This document shows, piece by piece, positions 25,867 to 33,762 of a DNA stretch of 64,000 nt (position 1 is the first letter of the stretch; the number at the start of each line of letters is the position of its first letter). The notes beneath the pieces were generated by a model. The model made no database searches and was not told the DNA's origin. It was given only the letters and a program-made list of their open reading frames with translations. This stretch comes from Burkholderia sp. BCC1644 (GTDB lineage: Bacteria; Pseudomonadota; Gammaproteobacteria; Burkholderiales; Burkholderiaceae), in NCBI RefSeq assembly GCF_902833225.1, contig NZ_CADFEI010000020.1, forward strand, positions 62,001 through 126,000, in the 5' to 3' direction. The position numbers were made by a program, and so were the translations under genes.

Positions 25867-26592
25867 ATGAACGATCGCGAAGTCGCCGACTACCTGCTCG
25901 CCAATCCCGAATTCTTCGCGCAGCACGCCGAACTGCTCGCGACGATCCGTCTCGCGAACCCGCACGGCAAGGCCGCGATCTCGCTGCAGGAGCGGCAGAT
26001 GGAGATGCTGCGCGACAAGAACAAGCATCTCGAACGCCGGCTCGCCGAACTCGTGCGCTACGGCCACGAGAACGACAGCCTGTCCGCGAAGTTCAGCCGC
26101 TGGACCGCGCGCGTGATCGCGGAGCGCGATCCGTACGCGCTGCCGCGCACGATCGCCGACGGCATCGCCGACGTGTTCGACGTGCCGCAGACGGCGCTGC
26201 GCGTGTGGGACGTCGCCGACACCTACGCGCAAGCCGACTTCGCCCGCCAGGTCGGCGAGGAAGTGCGCCTCTTCACGAACGGGCTGTCGACGCCGTACTG
26301 CGGCGCGAACACGGGCTTCGAAGCCGCGCAATGGCTCGCGCCCGCGGTCGCCGCACCGGCCGCGAATGCGGCGGAAGGCGCCGAAGCCGCACCGGCCGGC
26401 GACGGTTCGGCCACGTCGGTCGCGCTGCTCGCGCTGCGCACGCCGCTCGCCGGCACCGATGCGCCCGCATTCGGCCTGCTCGTGCTCGGCTCGCCCGATC
26501 CGCGCCGCTTCCACGACGGGATGGCCACCGACTTCCTCGCGCAGATCGCAACGCTCGCGAGCGCCGCGCTCACGCGCCTGCTGCCGCACTGA
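25867..26592 (+). CDS. DUF484 (GAF-like) family protein
   Basis: A 241-residue protein of the DUF484 family, conserved between dapF and xerC in many proteobacteria. The N-terminal helix MNDREVADYLLANPEFFAQHAELLATIRL, then SLQERQMEMLRDKNKHLERRLAEL (coiled coil) and a GAF-like C-terminal domain ending DFLAQIATLASAALTRLL. A family-unusual insert rich in Ala (PAVAAPAANAAEGAEAAPAGDG, about residues 160-180) interrupts the GAF part. Start at 25867; an ATG 8 codons upstream is less likely. Role not established in the family. Confidence 0.85.
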   Translation: MNDREVADYLLANPEFFAQHAELLATIRLANPHGKAAISLQERQMEMLRDKNKHLERRLAELVRYGHENDSLSAKFSRWTARVIAERDPYALPRTIADGIADVFDVPQTALRVWDVADTYAQADFARQVGEEVRLFTNGLSTPYCGANTGFEAAQWLAPAVAAPAANAAEGAEAAPAGDGSATSVALLALRTPLAGTDAPAFGLLVLGSPDPRRFHDGMATDFLAQIATLASAALTRLLPH

Positions 26593-26605
26593 TCCGCCGC
26601 ACGCG

Positions 26606-27526
26606 ATGACCGACGACCCGATCGCCGCCTACCTGTCGAACCTGAAACACGTCAGGCAGCTGTCGGAACATACGCTGCGCGCGTACACACACGAACTCGA
26701 CGAGCTGAAGAAGATCGCGGCCGGCCGGCCGCTCGACGCACTGACGGCCGCCGACATGCGCGGCGCGGTCGCGCGCGCGCATGCGGGCGGGCTGTCCGCG
26801 CGGTCGATCTCGCACCGGCTGTCCGCGTGGCGCGCGTTCTACCGCTGGCTCGCGCAGCGCATCGAGATGCCCGCCAACCCGGTGGCCGCCGTGCGCGCGC
26901 CGAAGCGCCCGAAAACCCTGCCGAAGGCACTGTCGGTCGACGACGCGTCCGCGCTGATGGACGCACCGCTTGCCGGCACGACCGAAGGCATCCGCGATCA
27001 CGCGATCCTCGAGCTGTTCTATTCGTCGGGGCTGCGCCTCGCCGAGCTGATCGGGCTCGACGTGATGTACACGCAGGCCGACGGCTACCGTTCGACCGGC
27101 TGGCTCGATCTCGCCGAAGCCGAAGTCACGGTGCGCGGCAAGGGCAACAAGGAGCGCAAGGTGCCGGTCGGCCGCAAGGCGATCGACGCGCTGAACGCAT
27201 GGCTCGCGGTGCGCGGCGAATTCGTGAAGCACGACCCGCATCCGCTGTTCGTGTCCGTGCGCGGCAACCGGATGTCGCCGGGCGTCGTGCGCGAGCGCGT
27301 GAAGCGCGCGGCGCTCACCGCGGGCATCCCCGCCAACGTCCATCCGCACGTGCTGCGCCACTCGTTCGCGACGCATGTGCTGCAGTCGAGCGGCGACCTG
27401 CGCGCGGTGCAGGAACTGCTCGGCCACGCGAGCGTGTCCGCGACCCAGGTCTATACGTCGCTCGACTTCCAGCACCTCGCGAAGATTTACGACAGCGCGC
27501 ATCCGCGCGCGAAGAAGCGCGACTGA
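26606..27526 (+). CDS. xerC: XerC, site-specific tyrosine recombinase
   Basis: A 306-residue tyrosine recombinase. The catalytic set is intact: Arg in SSGLRLAELIGL, Lys in RGKGNKERKVPVG, His-x-x-Arg in HVLRHSFATHVL, His in LLGHASVS and the nucleophile Tyr in ATQVYTSLDF. The N-terminal SAM-like domain is YLSNLKHVRQLSEHTLRAYTHELDEL. With XerD it resolves chromosome dimers at dif. Gene order after dapF and DUF484 supports XerC rather than XerD. ATG at 26606, 14 bp after the DUF484 stop. Confidence 0.93.
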   Translation: MTDDPIAAYLSNLKHVRQLSEHTLRAYTHELDELKKIAAGRPLDALTAADMRGAVARAHAGGLSARSISHRLSAWRAFYRWLAQRIEMPANPVAAVRAPKRPKTLPKALSVDDASALMDAPLAGTTEGIRDHAILELFYSSGLRLAELIGLDVMYTQADGYRSTGWLDLAEAEVTVRGKGNKERKVPVGRKAIDALNAWLAVRGEFVKHDPHPLFVSVRGNRMSPGVVRERVKRAALTAGIPANVHPHVLRHSFATHVLQSSGDLRAVQELLGHASVSATQVYTSLDFQHLAKIYDSAHPRAKKRD

Positions 27527-27602
27527 CGCGCCTCCCGAGTTACCCGCCGCGCCCGGCGACCGATCACGGTCGGCTTCCGGCGCGGCCCATTTCGATCTCA
27601 TC

Positions 27603-28817
27603 ATGCAAACCGTCACCCTCAGGCCGTCCAAGGAAAAATCGCTGCTGCGCCGCCATCCGTGGGTCTACGCGAATGCGATCGACCGCGTCGACGGCAAGCC
27701 CGCGCCCGGCGCGACCGTGCTCGTGCGCGCGCACGACGGCCGCTTCCTCGCGCGCGGTGCGTACAGCCCGGAATCGCAGATCCGCGTGCGCGTGTGGAGC
27801 TTCGACGAGAACGAGCCGATCGACCACGCCTTCTTCAAGCGCCGCGTGCAGCGCGCGGTCGCGCACCGCACGACGATGGTGTCCGGTACGGGCGCGGTGC
27901 GGCTCGTGTTCGGCGAAGCCGACGGGCTGCCGGGCCTGATCGTCGACTACTACGTCGCGGACACCGCCGAAGCCGGCGCCGCGCCGCGCGGCCAGCTCGT
28001 CTGCCAGTTCATGGCCGCGGGCGTCGACGCGTGGAAGGACGCGATCGTCGCGGCGCTCACCGGCGCGACCGGCTGCCCGAACGTGTACGAGCGCTCGGAC
28101 GTGTCGATCCGCGACAAGGAAGGGCTCGAACAGACGACCGGCGTGCTGGCCGGAGATGCGCCGCCCGCGACGCTGATCTCGAACGAAAACGGCGTGCGTT
28201 ATCACGTCGACGTGCCGAACGGCCACAAGACGGGCTTCTACGTCGACCAGCGCGACAACCGCGCGCTGGTTGCGCAGTACGCGGCCGACCGCGACGTGCT
28301 GAACTGCTTCTGCTACACCGGCGGCTTCTCGCTCGCGGCGCTCAAGGGCGGCGCGAAACGCGTCGTGTCGATCGACTCGTCGGGCGATGCGCTCGCGCTC
28401 GCGCAGCAGAACGTCGTGGCCAACGGCTTCGACGCCGAACGCGCGACCTGGCTCGACGCCGATGCGTTCAAGACGCTGCGCCGCCTCGTCGACGAAGGCG
28501 AGCGTTTCGACCTGATCGTGCTCGATCCGCCGAAGTTCGCGCCGACCCGCGACAGCGTCGATCGCGCGGCGCGCGCGTACAAGGACATCAACCTGAGCGG
28601 TTTCAAGCTGCTGCGTCCGGGCGGCCTGCTGTTCACGTACTCGTGCTCGGGGGCGATCGACATGGACCTGTTCCAGAAGATCGTCGCGGGCGCGGCCGCC
28701 GACGCGAAGGTCGACGCGCGCATCCTGAAGCGGCTCGGCGCGGGCGTCGACCACCCGCTGCTCGCCGCGTTCCCGGAAGGCGAATATCTGAAGGGCCTGC
28801 TGTTGCAAATCGTCTGA
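27603..28817 (+). CDS. RlmI-like class I SAM-dependent rRNA methyltransferase
   Basis: A 404-residue protein with an N-terminal PUA-like domain (LLRRHPWVYANAIDRV and LARGAYSPESQIRVRVWSF), a central domain containing GEADGLPGLIVDYY and GFYVDQRDNR, and a Rossmann methyltransferase domain with VLNCFCYTGGFSLAAL (motif I), VSIDSSGDAL and catalytic-site LIVLDPPKFAPTRD. This is the RlmI/YccW architecture, 23S rRNA m5C methyltransferase in E. coli. The exact target base in this organism is inferred. Confidence 0.88.
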   Translation: MQTVTLRPSKEKSLLRRHPWVYANAIDRVDGKPAPGATVLVRAHDGRFLARGAYSPESQIRVRVWSFDENEPIDHAFFKRRVQRAVAHRTTMVSGTGAVRLVFGEADGLPGLIVDYYVADTAEAGAAPRGQLVCQFMAAGVDAWKDAIVAALTGATGCPNVYERSDVSIRDKEGLEQTTGVLAGDAPPATLISNENGVRYHVDVPNGHKTGFYVDQRDNRALVAQYAADRDVLNCFCYTGGFSLAALKGGAKRVVSIDSSGDALALAQQNVVANGFDAERATWLDADAFKTLRRLVDEGERFDLIVLDPPKFAPTRDSVDRAARAYKDINLSGFKLLRPGGLLFTYSCSGAIDMDLFQKIVAGAAADAKVDARILKRLGAGVDHPLLAAFPEGEYLKGLLLQIV

Positions 28818-29016
28818 TCGCCCCGATCTACGCGCGTAACCGTCCGCCAGCCGCGAACTTGCGCCCGGCGGATTCGCGCTTTCGCCTGTCGTTCGGACGA
28901 CGGGCGGGGGCTTGACAGGTATGTTTCAATAAATGGTTGTGCGCCCCGGCTCGCAGTGCGAGGGCGCGACGCACACCCTGGTTTTGACCCCGATTCACGA
29001 ACCACAGGCGACCGAC

Positions 29017-30096
29017 ATGGCCACTCCCGTCACCATCCTTACCGGCTTCCTCGGCAGCGGCAAGACGACGCTGCTCAAGCGCATCCTGAACGAACAGCAC
29101 GGCATGAAGATCGCCGTGATCGAGAACGAATTCGGCGAAGAGAACATCGACAACGAAATTCTCGTGCAGGATTCGAACGAGCAGATCATCCAGATGAGCA
29201 ACGGCTGCATCTGCTGCACGATCCGCGGCGATCTGGCCCGCGCGCTCGGCGATCTCGCCGCGAAGAAGCGCGAAGGCAAGCTCGACTTCGACCGCATCGT
29301 GATCGAGACGACCGGCCTCGCGAACCCGGGCCCCGTTGCGCAAACCTTCTTCATCGACAGCGAAATCGCCGACGACTTCCTGCTCGACGCGGTCATCACG
29401 CTCGTCGACGCGAAGCACGCGAACGCGCAACTCGACGAACACGAAGTCGTGCAGCGCCAGGTCGGTTTCGCCGACCGCCTGTTCATCACGAAGTCGGATC
29501 TGGTCGACGACCAGACCGTCGCCGGCCTGAAGCACCGCCTGATGCACATGAACCCGAAGGCCGCGATCAAGGTCGTGAACTTCGGTGAAGCCGACATCAA
29601 GGAAATCTTCGACCTGCGCGGCTTCAACCTGAACGCGAAGCTCGAGATCGACCCGGACTTCCTCGCCGAAGACGATCACGCGCATCACCACCACGATCAC
29701 GACCATGATCACGATCACGCCAGTTGCGACCACGATCACGGTCAATGCGCGCACGATCACGACCACGGCCACCACCATCACCACCACGCGCACCACGACG
29801 ACAAGATCAAGTCGTTCGTGTACCGCAACGACCGCCCGTTCGACCCGAACAAGCTGGAAGACTTCCTCGGCGGCATCCTGCAGATCTACGGCGAGCGGAT
29901 GCTGCGCTACAAGGGCGTGCTGTACATGAAGGGCGTCGACCGCAAGGTCGTGTTCCAGGGCGTGCACCAGATGATGGGCAGCGACCTCGCCGCGAAGTGG
30001 CTGCCGGTCGAGAAGAAGACCAACAAGATGGTGTTCATCGGCGTCGATCTGCCGCAGGACCTGATCACCGACGGCCTCGACGCCTGCCTCGCCTGA
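29017..30096 (+). CDS. COG0523 (CobW/ZigA-like) metal-chaperone GTPase with His-rich loop
   Basis: A 359-residue G3E GTPase. Walker A is LTGFLGSGKTTLL (about 8-20), the metal-binding CXCC motif is NGCICCTIR (Cys64, Cys66, Cys67), followed by ETTGLANPG and the NKXD-equivalent FITKSDLVDD. Residues about 220-260 are a His/Asp-rich loop with more than 20 histidines, then the CobW C-terminal domain. Such proteins deliver zinc or other metals under starvation. The next gene is a zinc-independent-type DksA, which supports a zinc theme. TTGACA at 28912-28917 and an AT-rich island precede it. Metal specificity is not shown by sequence. Confidence 0.88.
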   Translation: MATPVTILTGFLGSGKTTLLKRILNEQHGMKIAVIENEFGEENIDNEILVQDSNEQIIQMSNGCICCTIRGDLARALGDLAAKKREGKLDFDRIVIETTGLANPGPVAQTFFIDSEIADDFLLDAVITLVDAKHANAQLDEHEVVQRQVGFADRLFITKSDLVDDQTVAGLKHRLMHMNPKAAIKVVNFGEADIKEIFDLRGFNLNAKLEIDPDFLAEDDHAHHHHDHDHDHDHASCDHDHGQCAHDHDHGHHHHHHAHHDDKIKSFVYRNDRPFDPNKLEDFLGGILQIYGERMLRYKGVLYMKGVDRKVVFQGVHQMMGSDLAAKWLPVEKKTNKMVFIGVDLPQDLITDGLDACLA

Positions 30097-30592
30097 CGCG
30101 CGCCGGGCCCGCCGCGCGCGGCGTCGCCCGGCCGCCTTTCCCGGCGGCCGAGGCGTCCGCGCGGCGCCCTTTTCGGGCAGGGTTTCGCCGTCATCGCTTT
30201 TTCGCGATTTGCGCGTTATATTTTCTAGATATTGGCGCAGCCGACGGGGATCGACCCGATACGGCGCCCGCTTGCGATTCAGTTACAATACGTGCCCGCT
30301 GGAGTACGGCAACAAACAGGCCCGGTTCTTGCTGAACCAGTTTTCCGGGCATCGCAACCGCGCCGGATCGCCAATCCGCCTCCCGGCCGCGGCCGATGCG
30401 ATGTGCCGCGCAGCACACCGGTTCGCAGCGCGCGCAACTCCGCGCCAGGCCTATCCTGGTATTTGAGAACCGGTTTTCCAGAGGCTTTCGGCCCCGCGGC
30501 GGCAAATCGCAAATGATTGCAAGCGCGGTTGCGGGTAATCCCAAAGTGCAGGCAATATCTCTCGATTTGCCGCACATTGAAGAAGCAAGCAG
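30097..30592. other. 496-bp leader/intergenic region before dksA
   Basis: No coding frame is supported. It holds a GC-rich hairpin near 30138-30165 that may end the GTPase transcript, an AT-rich stretch at 30216-30236 (TTATATTTTCTAGATATTG) and TACAAT at about 30290-30295, both promoter candidates. Close to dksA an 11-bp inverted repeat, GCGGCAAATCG (30499-30509) and CGATTTGCCGC (30563-30573), could fold in the leader just before the start. Confidence 0.45.
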
Positions 30593-31009
30593 ATGACGAA
30601 GAAACTCTTGACCGAAGCCGAAATCCTGAAGATGAGCGACAAGGATTACATGAATGAGGATCAGCTCGCCTTCTTCAAAAATCGGCTCGAACAGTTGCAG
30701 GCGGACATCCTCAAGAATGCAGGCCAGACGACCGAGAACCTGCGCGAGACGGTGATCGTGCCCGATCCCGCCGATCGCGCGACGATCGAGGAAGAGCACG
30801 CGCTCGAGCTGCGTACGCGCGATCGCGAACGCAAGCTCCTCAAGAAGGTTCAGCAGTCGCTCGCCCGCATCGATTCCGGCGATTACGGCTGGTGCGAGGA
30901 AACCGGCGAGCCGATCGGCATTCCGCGGCTGCTCGCCCGTCCGACCGCCACGCTGTCGCTCGAGGCGCAGGAGCGCCGCGAGTTGCGCCAGAAGCTGTTC
31001 GGCGACTGA
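30593..31009 (+). CDS. dksA: DksA-family transcription factor with a single zinc-finger cysteine
   Basis: A 138-residue DksA: the coiled-coil tip motif D58-x-x-D61-x-A63 (DPADRA), needed to reach the RNA polymerase secondary channel, is intact. The canonical four-Cys zinc finger is reduced: Cys101 is kept, but the positions of the other three hold Thr104, Ser122 and Ala125 (CEETGEPIGIPRLLARPTAT, then SLEA). This is the single-Cys type found in some alpha- and beta-proteobacteria, expected to work without zinc. It mediates ppGpp-dependent transcription control. An intrinsic terminator follows directly. Confidence 0.92.
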   Translation: MTKKLLTEAEILKMSDKDYMNEDQLAFFKNRLEQLQADILKNAGQTTENLRETVIVPDPADRATIEEEHALELRTRDRERKLLKKVQQSLARIDSGDYGWCEETGEPIGIPRLLARPTATLSLEAQERRELRQKLFGD

Positions 31010-31044
31010 TCGAGCGGCGTTCCGCTCAGACACGCTGCTTCCCG

Positions 31045-31077
31045 AAAGCGCGCGGCCTGCCGCGCGCTTTTTGTTTT
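31045..31077 (+). terminator. intrinsic terminator of dksA
   Basis: AAAGCGCGCGGC, short loop, GCCGCGCGCTTTTTG: a long GC stem followed by T5GT5, 35 bp after the dksA stop. Confidence 0.92.
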
Positions 31078-31245
31078 TCCGGCACCGGTTCCCGGCTTGC
31101 CGATTTGCCTCCCCGCCTCTTGATATCCCGGCGCCCGCCCTAAAATGAAACGGACGCGCGCCGGGCCGCTCCCCGGCGCACTGCGGATTCACGCGGCGGC
31201 GCCTCGCGCCGCCCGACTCTTCCCCGTTTTTCTCAAGGAACGCAG

Positions 31246-31782
31246 ATGGAGCAATTTCACGGCACGACCATCGTTTCGGTCCGGCGCGGCGACAAGGTCG
31301 CGCTCGGCGGCGACGGCCAGGTAACCCTCGGCAACATCGTCATGAAGGGTGGCGCGCGGAAAGTGCGACGGATCTACAACAACCAGGTTCTGGTCGGATT
31401 CGCGGGCGGCACCGCCGATGCGTTCTCGCTGCTCGACCGCTTCGAGGCGAAGCTCGAGAAGCACCAGGGCAACCTGACCCGTGCGGCCGTCGAGCTCGCG
31501 AAGGACTGGCGCACCGACCGGATGCTGCGCCGCCTCGAGGCGATGCTGATCACGGCCGATGCCACCACCACGCTCGTGATCACCGGCAACGGCGACGTGC
31601 TCGACCCCGAAGGCGGCATCTGCGCGATCGGCTCGGGCGGCGCCTACGCGCAGGCCGCGGCCCGCGCGCTCGTCGAGAACACCGACCTGTCGCCGCGCGA
31701 GATCGTCGAGAAGTCGCTCGGGATCGCCGGCGACATGTGCATCTACACGAACCACAATCGCATCATCGAAACGATCGAGTAA
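31246..31782 (+). CDS. hslV: HslV, ATP-dependent protease subunit
   Basis: A 178-residue proteasome-like peptidase. The mature N-terminal Thr nucleophile follows a short propeptide (MEQFHG-TTIVSVRRG). Other marks are KVALGGDGQVTLGN, VLVGFAGGTADAFSLLDRFE and the C-terminal IYTNHNRIIETIE. With HslU it degrades misfolded and regulatory proteins. Ribosome-binding site AAGGAACG lies before the ATG. hslU follows after 10 bp. Confidence 0.97.
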   Translation: MEQFHGTTIVSVRRGDKVALGGDGQVTLGNIVMKGGARKVRRIYNNQVLVGFAGGTADAFSLLDRFEAKLEKHQGNLTRAAVELAKDWRTDRMLRRLEAMLITADATTTLVITGNGDVLDPEGGICAIGSGGAYAQAAARALVENTDLSPREIVEKSLGIAGDMCIYTNHNRIIETIE

Positions 31783-31792
31783 GGACCGCACC

Positions 31793-33136
31793 ATGAGCAC
31801 CATGACCCCTGCCGAGATCGTCTCGGAACTCGACAAGCACATCATCGGCCAGAACAAGGCGAAGAAGGCCGTCGCGGTCGCGCTGCGCAACCGCTGGCGC
31901 CGCCAGCAGGTCGCCGACCCGCTGCGCACGGAAATCACGCCGAAGAACATCCTGATGATCGGGCCGACGGGCGTCGGCAAGACCGAAATCGCACGCCGCC
32001 TCGCGAAGCTCGCCGATGCGCCGTTCATCAAGATCGAAGCGACCAAGTTCACCGAAGTCGGCTACGTCGGCCGCGACGTCGACAGCATCGTGCGCGACCT
32101 GATCGAGATCTCGGTCAAGCAGACGCGCGAAACCGAGATGCGCAAGGTGCGCAGCAAGGCGACCGACCAAGCGGAAGACCGCATCCTCGACATCCTGCTG
32201 CCGCAGCCGCGCGCGGTGGGCTTCGGCGGCAACGCCGAACACGCGAACGACGACAACAACGCGACGCGCCAGACGTTCCGCAAGCGCCTGCGCGAAGGCC
32301 AGCTCGACGACAAGGAAGTCGAGCTCGACCTCGAGCAGCCGTCGGCCGGCATGGACATCATGGCGCCGCCGGGCATGGAAGAGATGACCGAGCAGATCCG
32401 CTCGATGTTCTCGAACCTCGGCAGCGGCAAGAAGCAGCGTCGCAAGGTGAAGATCAAGGAAGCGCTGAAGCTGCTGACCGACGAGGAAGCGGCGAAGATG
32501 CTGAACGACGAGGAAGTGAAGACGAAGGCCGTGCAGAACGTCGAGCAGAACGGCATCGTGTTCCTCGACGAGATCGACAAGATCACGTCGCGCAACAACG
32601 AAGGCAGCGGCGGCGAAGTGTCGCGTCAGGGCGTGCAGCGCGACCTGCTGCCGCTCGTCGAAGGCACGACGATCAACACGAAGTACGGGATGGTGAAGAC
32701 CGATCACATCCTGTTCATCGCGAGCGGCGCGTTCCACCTCGCGAAGCCGAGCGACCTGATCCCCGAACTGCAGGGCCGCTTCCCGATCCGCGTCGAGCTC
32801 GACTCGCTGTCGGTGGAAGACTTCGAAGCGATCCTCGACGCGACCGACGCGAGCCTCGTCAAGCAATACCAGGCGCTGCTCGCGACCGAAGACGTGCAGC
32901 TCGAATTCGCCGAAGACGGCATCCGCCGCCTCGCGGAGATCGCGTTCTCGGTCAACGAGAAGACCGAGAACATCGGCGCGCGCCGGCTGTACACGGTGAT
33001 CGAGAAGTTGCTCGAGGAAGTGTCGTTCTCGGCCGGCAACCATGCCGGCGAGCGCGTGACGATCGACGCGAAGTATGTCGAGCGCGCACTCGGCGAAGTG
33101 TCGCAGGACGAAGACCTGTCGCGCTACGTGCTGTAA
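31793..33136 (+). CDS. hslU: HslU, AAA+ unfoldase of the HslVU protease
   Basis: A 447-residue AAA+ ATPase. Walker A is IGPTGVGKTEIARRLAKL, Walker B GIVFLDEIDKIT, with the family-specific I-domain in between (residues about 110-240, charged, rich in Glu/Lys), and the C-terminal sensor-2 region ENIGARRLYTVIEKLLEE. The very C-terminus (DEDLSRYVL) inserts into HslV pockets. Normal length and intact. Confidence 0.97.
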   Translation: MSTMTPAEIVSELDKHIIGQNKAKKAVAVALRNRWRRQQVADPLRTEITPKNILMIGPTGVGKTEIARRLAKLADAPFIKIEATKFTEVGYVGRDVDSIVRDLIEISVKQTRETEMRKVRSKATDQAEDRILDILLPQPRAVGFGGNAEHANDDNNATRQTFRKRLREGQLDDKEVELDLEQPSAGMDIMAPPGMEEMTEQIRSMFSNLGSGKKQRRKVKIKEALKLLTDEEAAKMLNDEEVKTKAVQNVEQNGIVFLDEIDKITSRNNEGSGGEVSRQGVQRDLLPLVEGTTINTKYGMVKTDHILFIASGAFHLAKPSDLIPELQGRFPIRVELDSLSVEDFEAILDATDASLVKQYQALLATEDVQLEFAEDGIRRLAEIAFSVNEKTENIGARRLYTVIEKLLEEVSFSAGNHAGERVTIDAKYVERALGEVSQDEDLSRYVL

Positions 33137-33156
33137 CGCGCGCGGCGCCGGATGCG

Positions 33157-33192
33157 AAACGGGCGGCCCCTTCATCGGGGGTCGCCCGTTTT
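33157..33192. terminator. bidirectional terminator between hslU and regA
   Basis: AAACGGGCG(A/G)CCCC...GGGG(G)TCGCCCGTTTT: stem with A/T flanks on both sides, serving the converging hslU and response-regulator genes. Confidence 0.85.
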
Positions 33193-33206
33193 CGCTGGTG
33201 CGCCGC

Positions 33207-33749
33207 TTACTGCCGCACCGGCTTCTTCGCGAGCTTGCGCTGCAGCGTGCGGCGGTGCATGTTCAGCGCGCGCGCGGTCGCCGAGATGTTGTTGTTGTTC
33301 TCTGCGAGCACGCGCTGGATGTGCTCCCATTCGAGCCGGTCGACCGACAGCACGACCGGGTTCTCGAGCGCCTCGTCGGCCTGCACTTCGGTCGCGTTGG
33401 TCTGCAGCGCGGCCAGGATCGACTCGACGTTCGCCGGCTTCGCGAGGTAGTTGTCGGCGCCTTCCTTCACGGCCTGCACGGCCGTCGCGATGCTCGCGTA
33501 GCCGGTCAGCACCAGGATCCGCGCGTCGGGCTGCAGGTCGCACAGCGGCGCGATCAGGCTCAGGCCCGAATCCTCGCCGAGATGCAGGTCGACGGTGATG
33601 AACTGGAACTTGCCGCCCGCGGCCAGCCGGAGCGCGGCCTCCTTGTCATGCGCCTGCTGGACCGCGTAGCCGCGGCGCTCGAGGCCGCGCGCGAGCGTGC
33701 CCGCGAACACCTCGTTGTCGTCGATCACCAGGAAATTGTTCTCGCTCAT
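33207..33749 (-). CDS. regA: RegA/PrrA/RoxR-type response regulator
   Basis: A 180-residue two-domain regulator. The receiver domain carries Asp54 (VDLHLG), LTGYASIATAVQAVKEGADNYLAKP and the Lys of the switch. The C-terminal Fis-type HTH (LEWEHIQRVLAENNNNISATARALNMHRRTLQRKL) is highly typical of the RegA/ActR/PrrA/RoxR family, global redox regulators of respiration and electron-transfer genes. Start MSENNFLVIDDN at 33749; the open frame extends far upstream into the kinase gene but that part is not coding. It follows the RegB-type kinase gene by 13 bp. Confidence 0.9.
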   Translation of the reverse strand: MSENNFLVIDDNEVFAGTLARGLERRGYAVQQAHDKEAALRLAAGGKFQFITVDLHLGEDSGLSLIAPLCDLQPDARILVLTGYASIATAVQAVKEGADNYLAKPANVESILAALQTNATEVQADEALENPVVLSVDRLEWEHIQRVLAENNNNISATARALNMHRRTLQRKLAKKPVRQ

Positions 33750-33762
33750 GTGGTTTCTCCGT

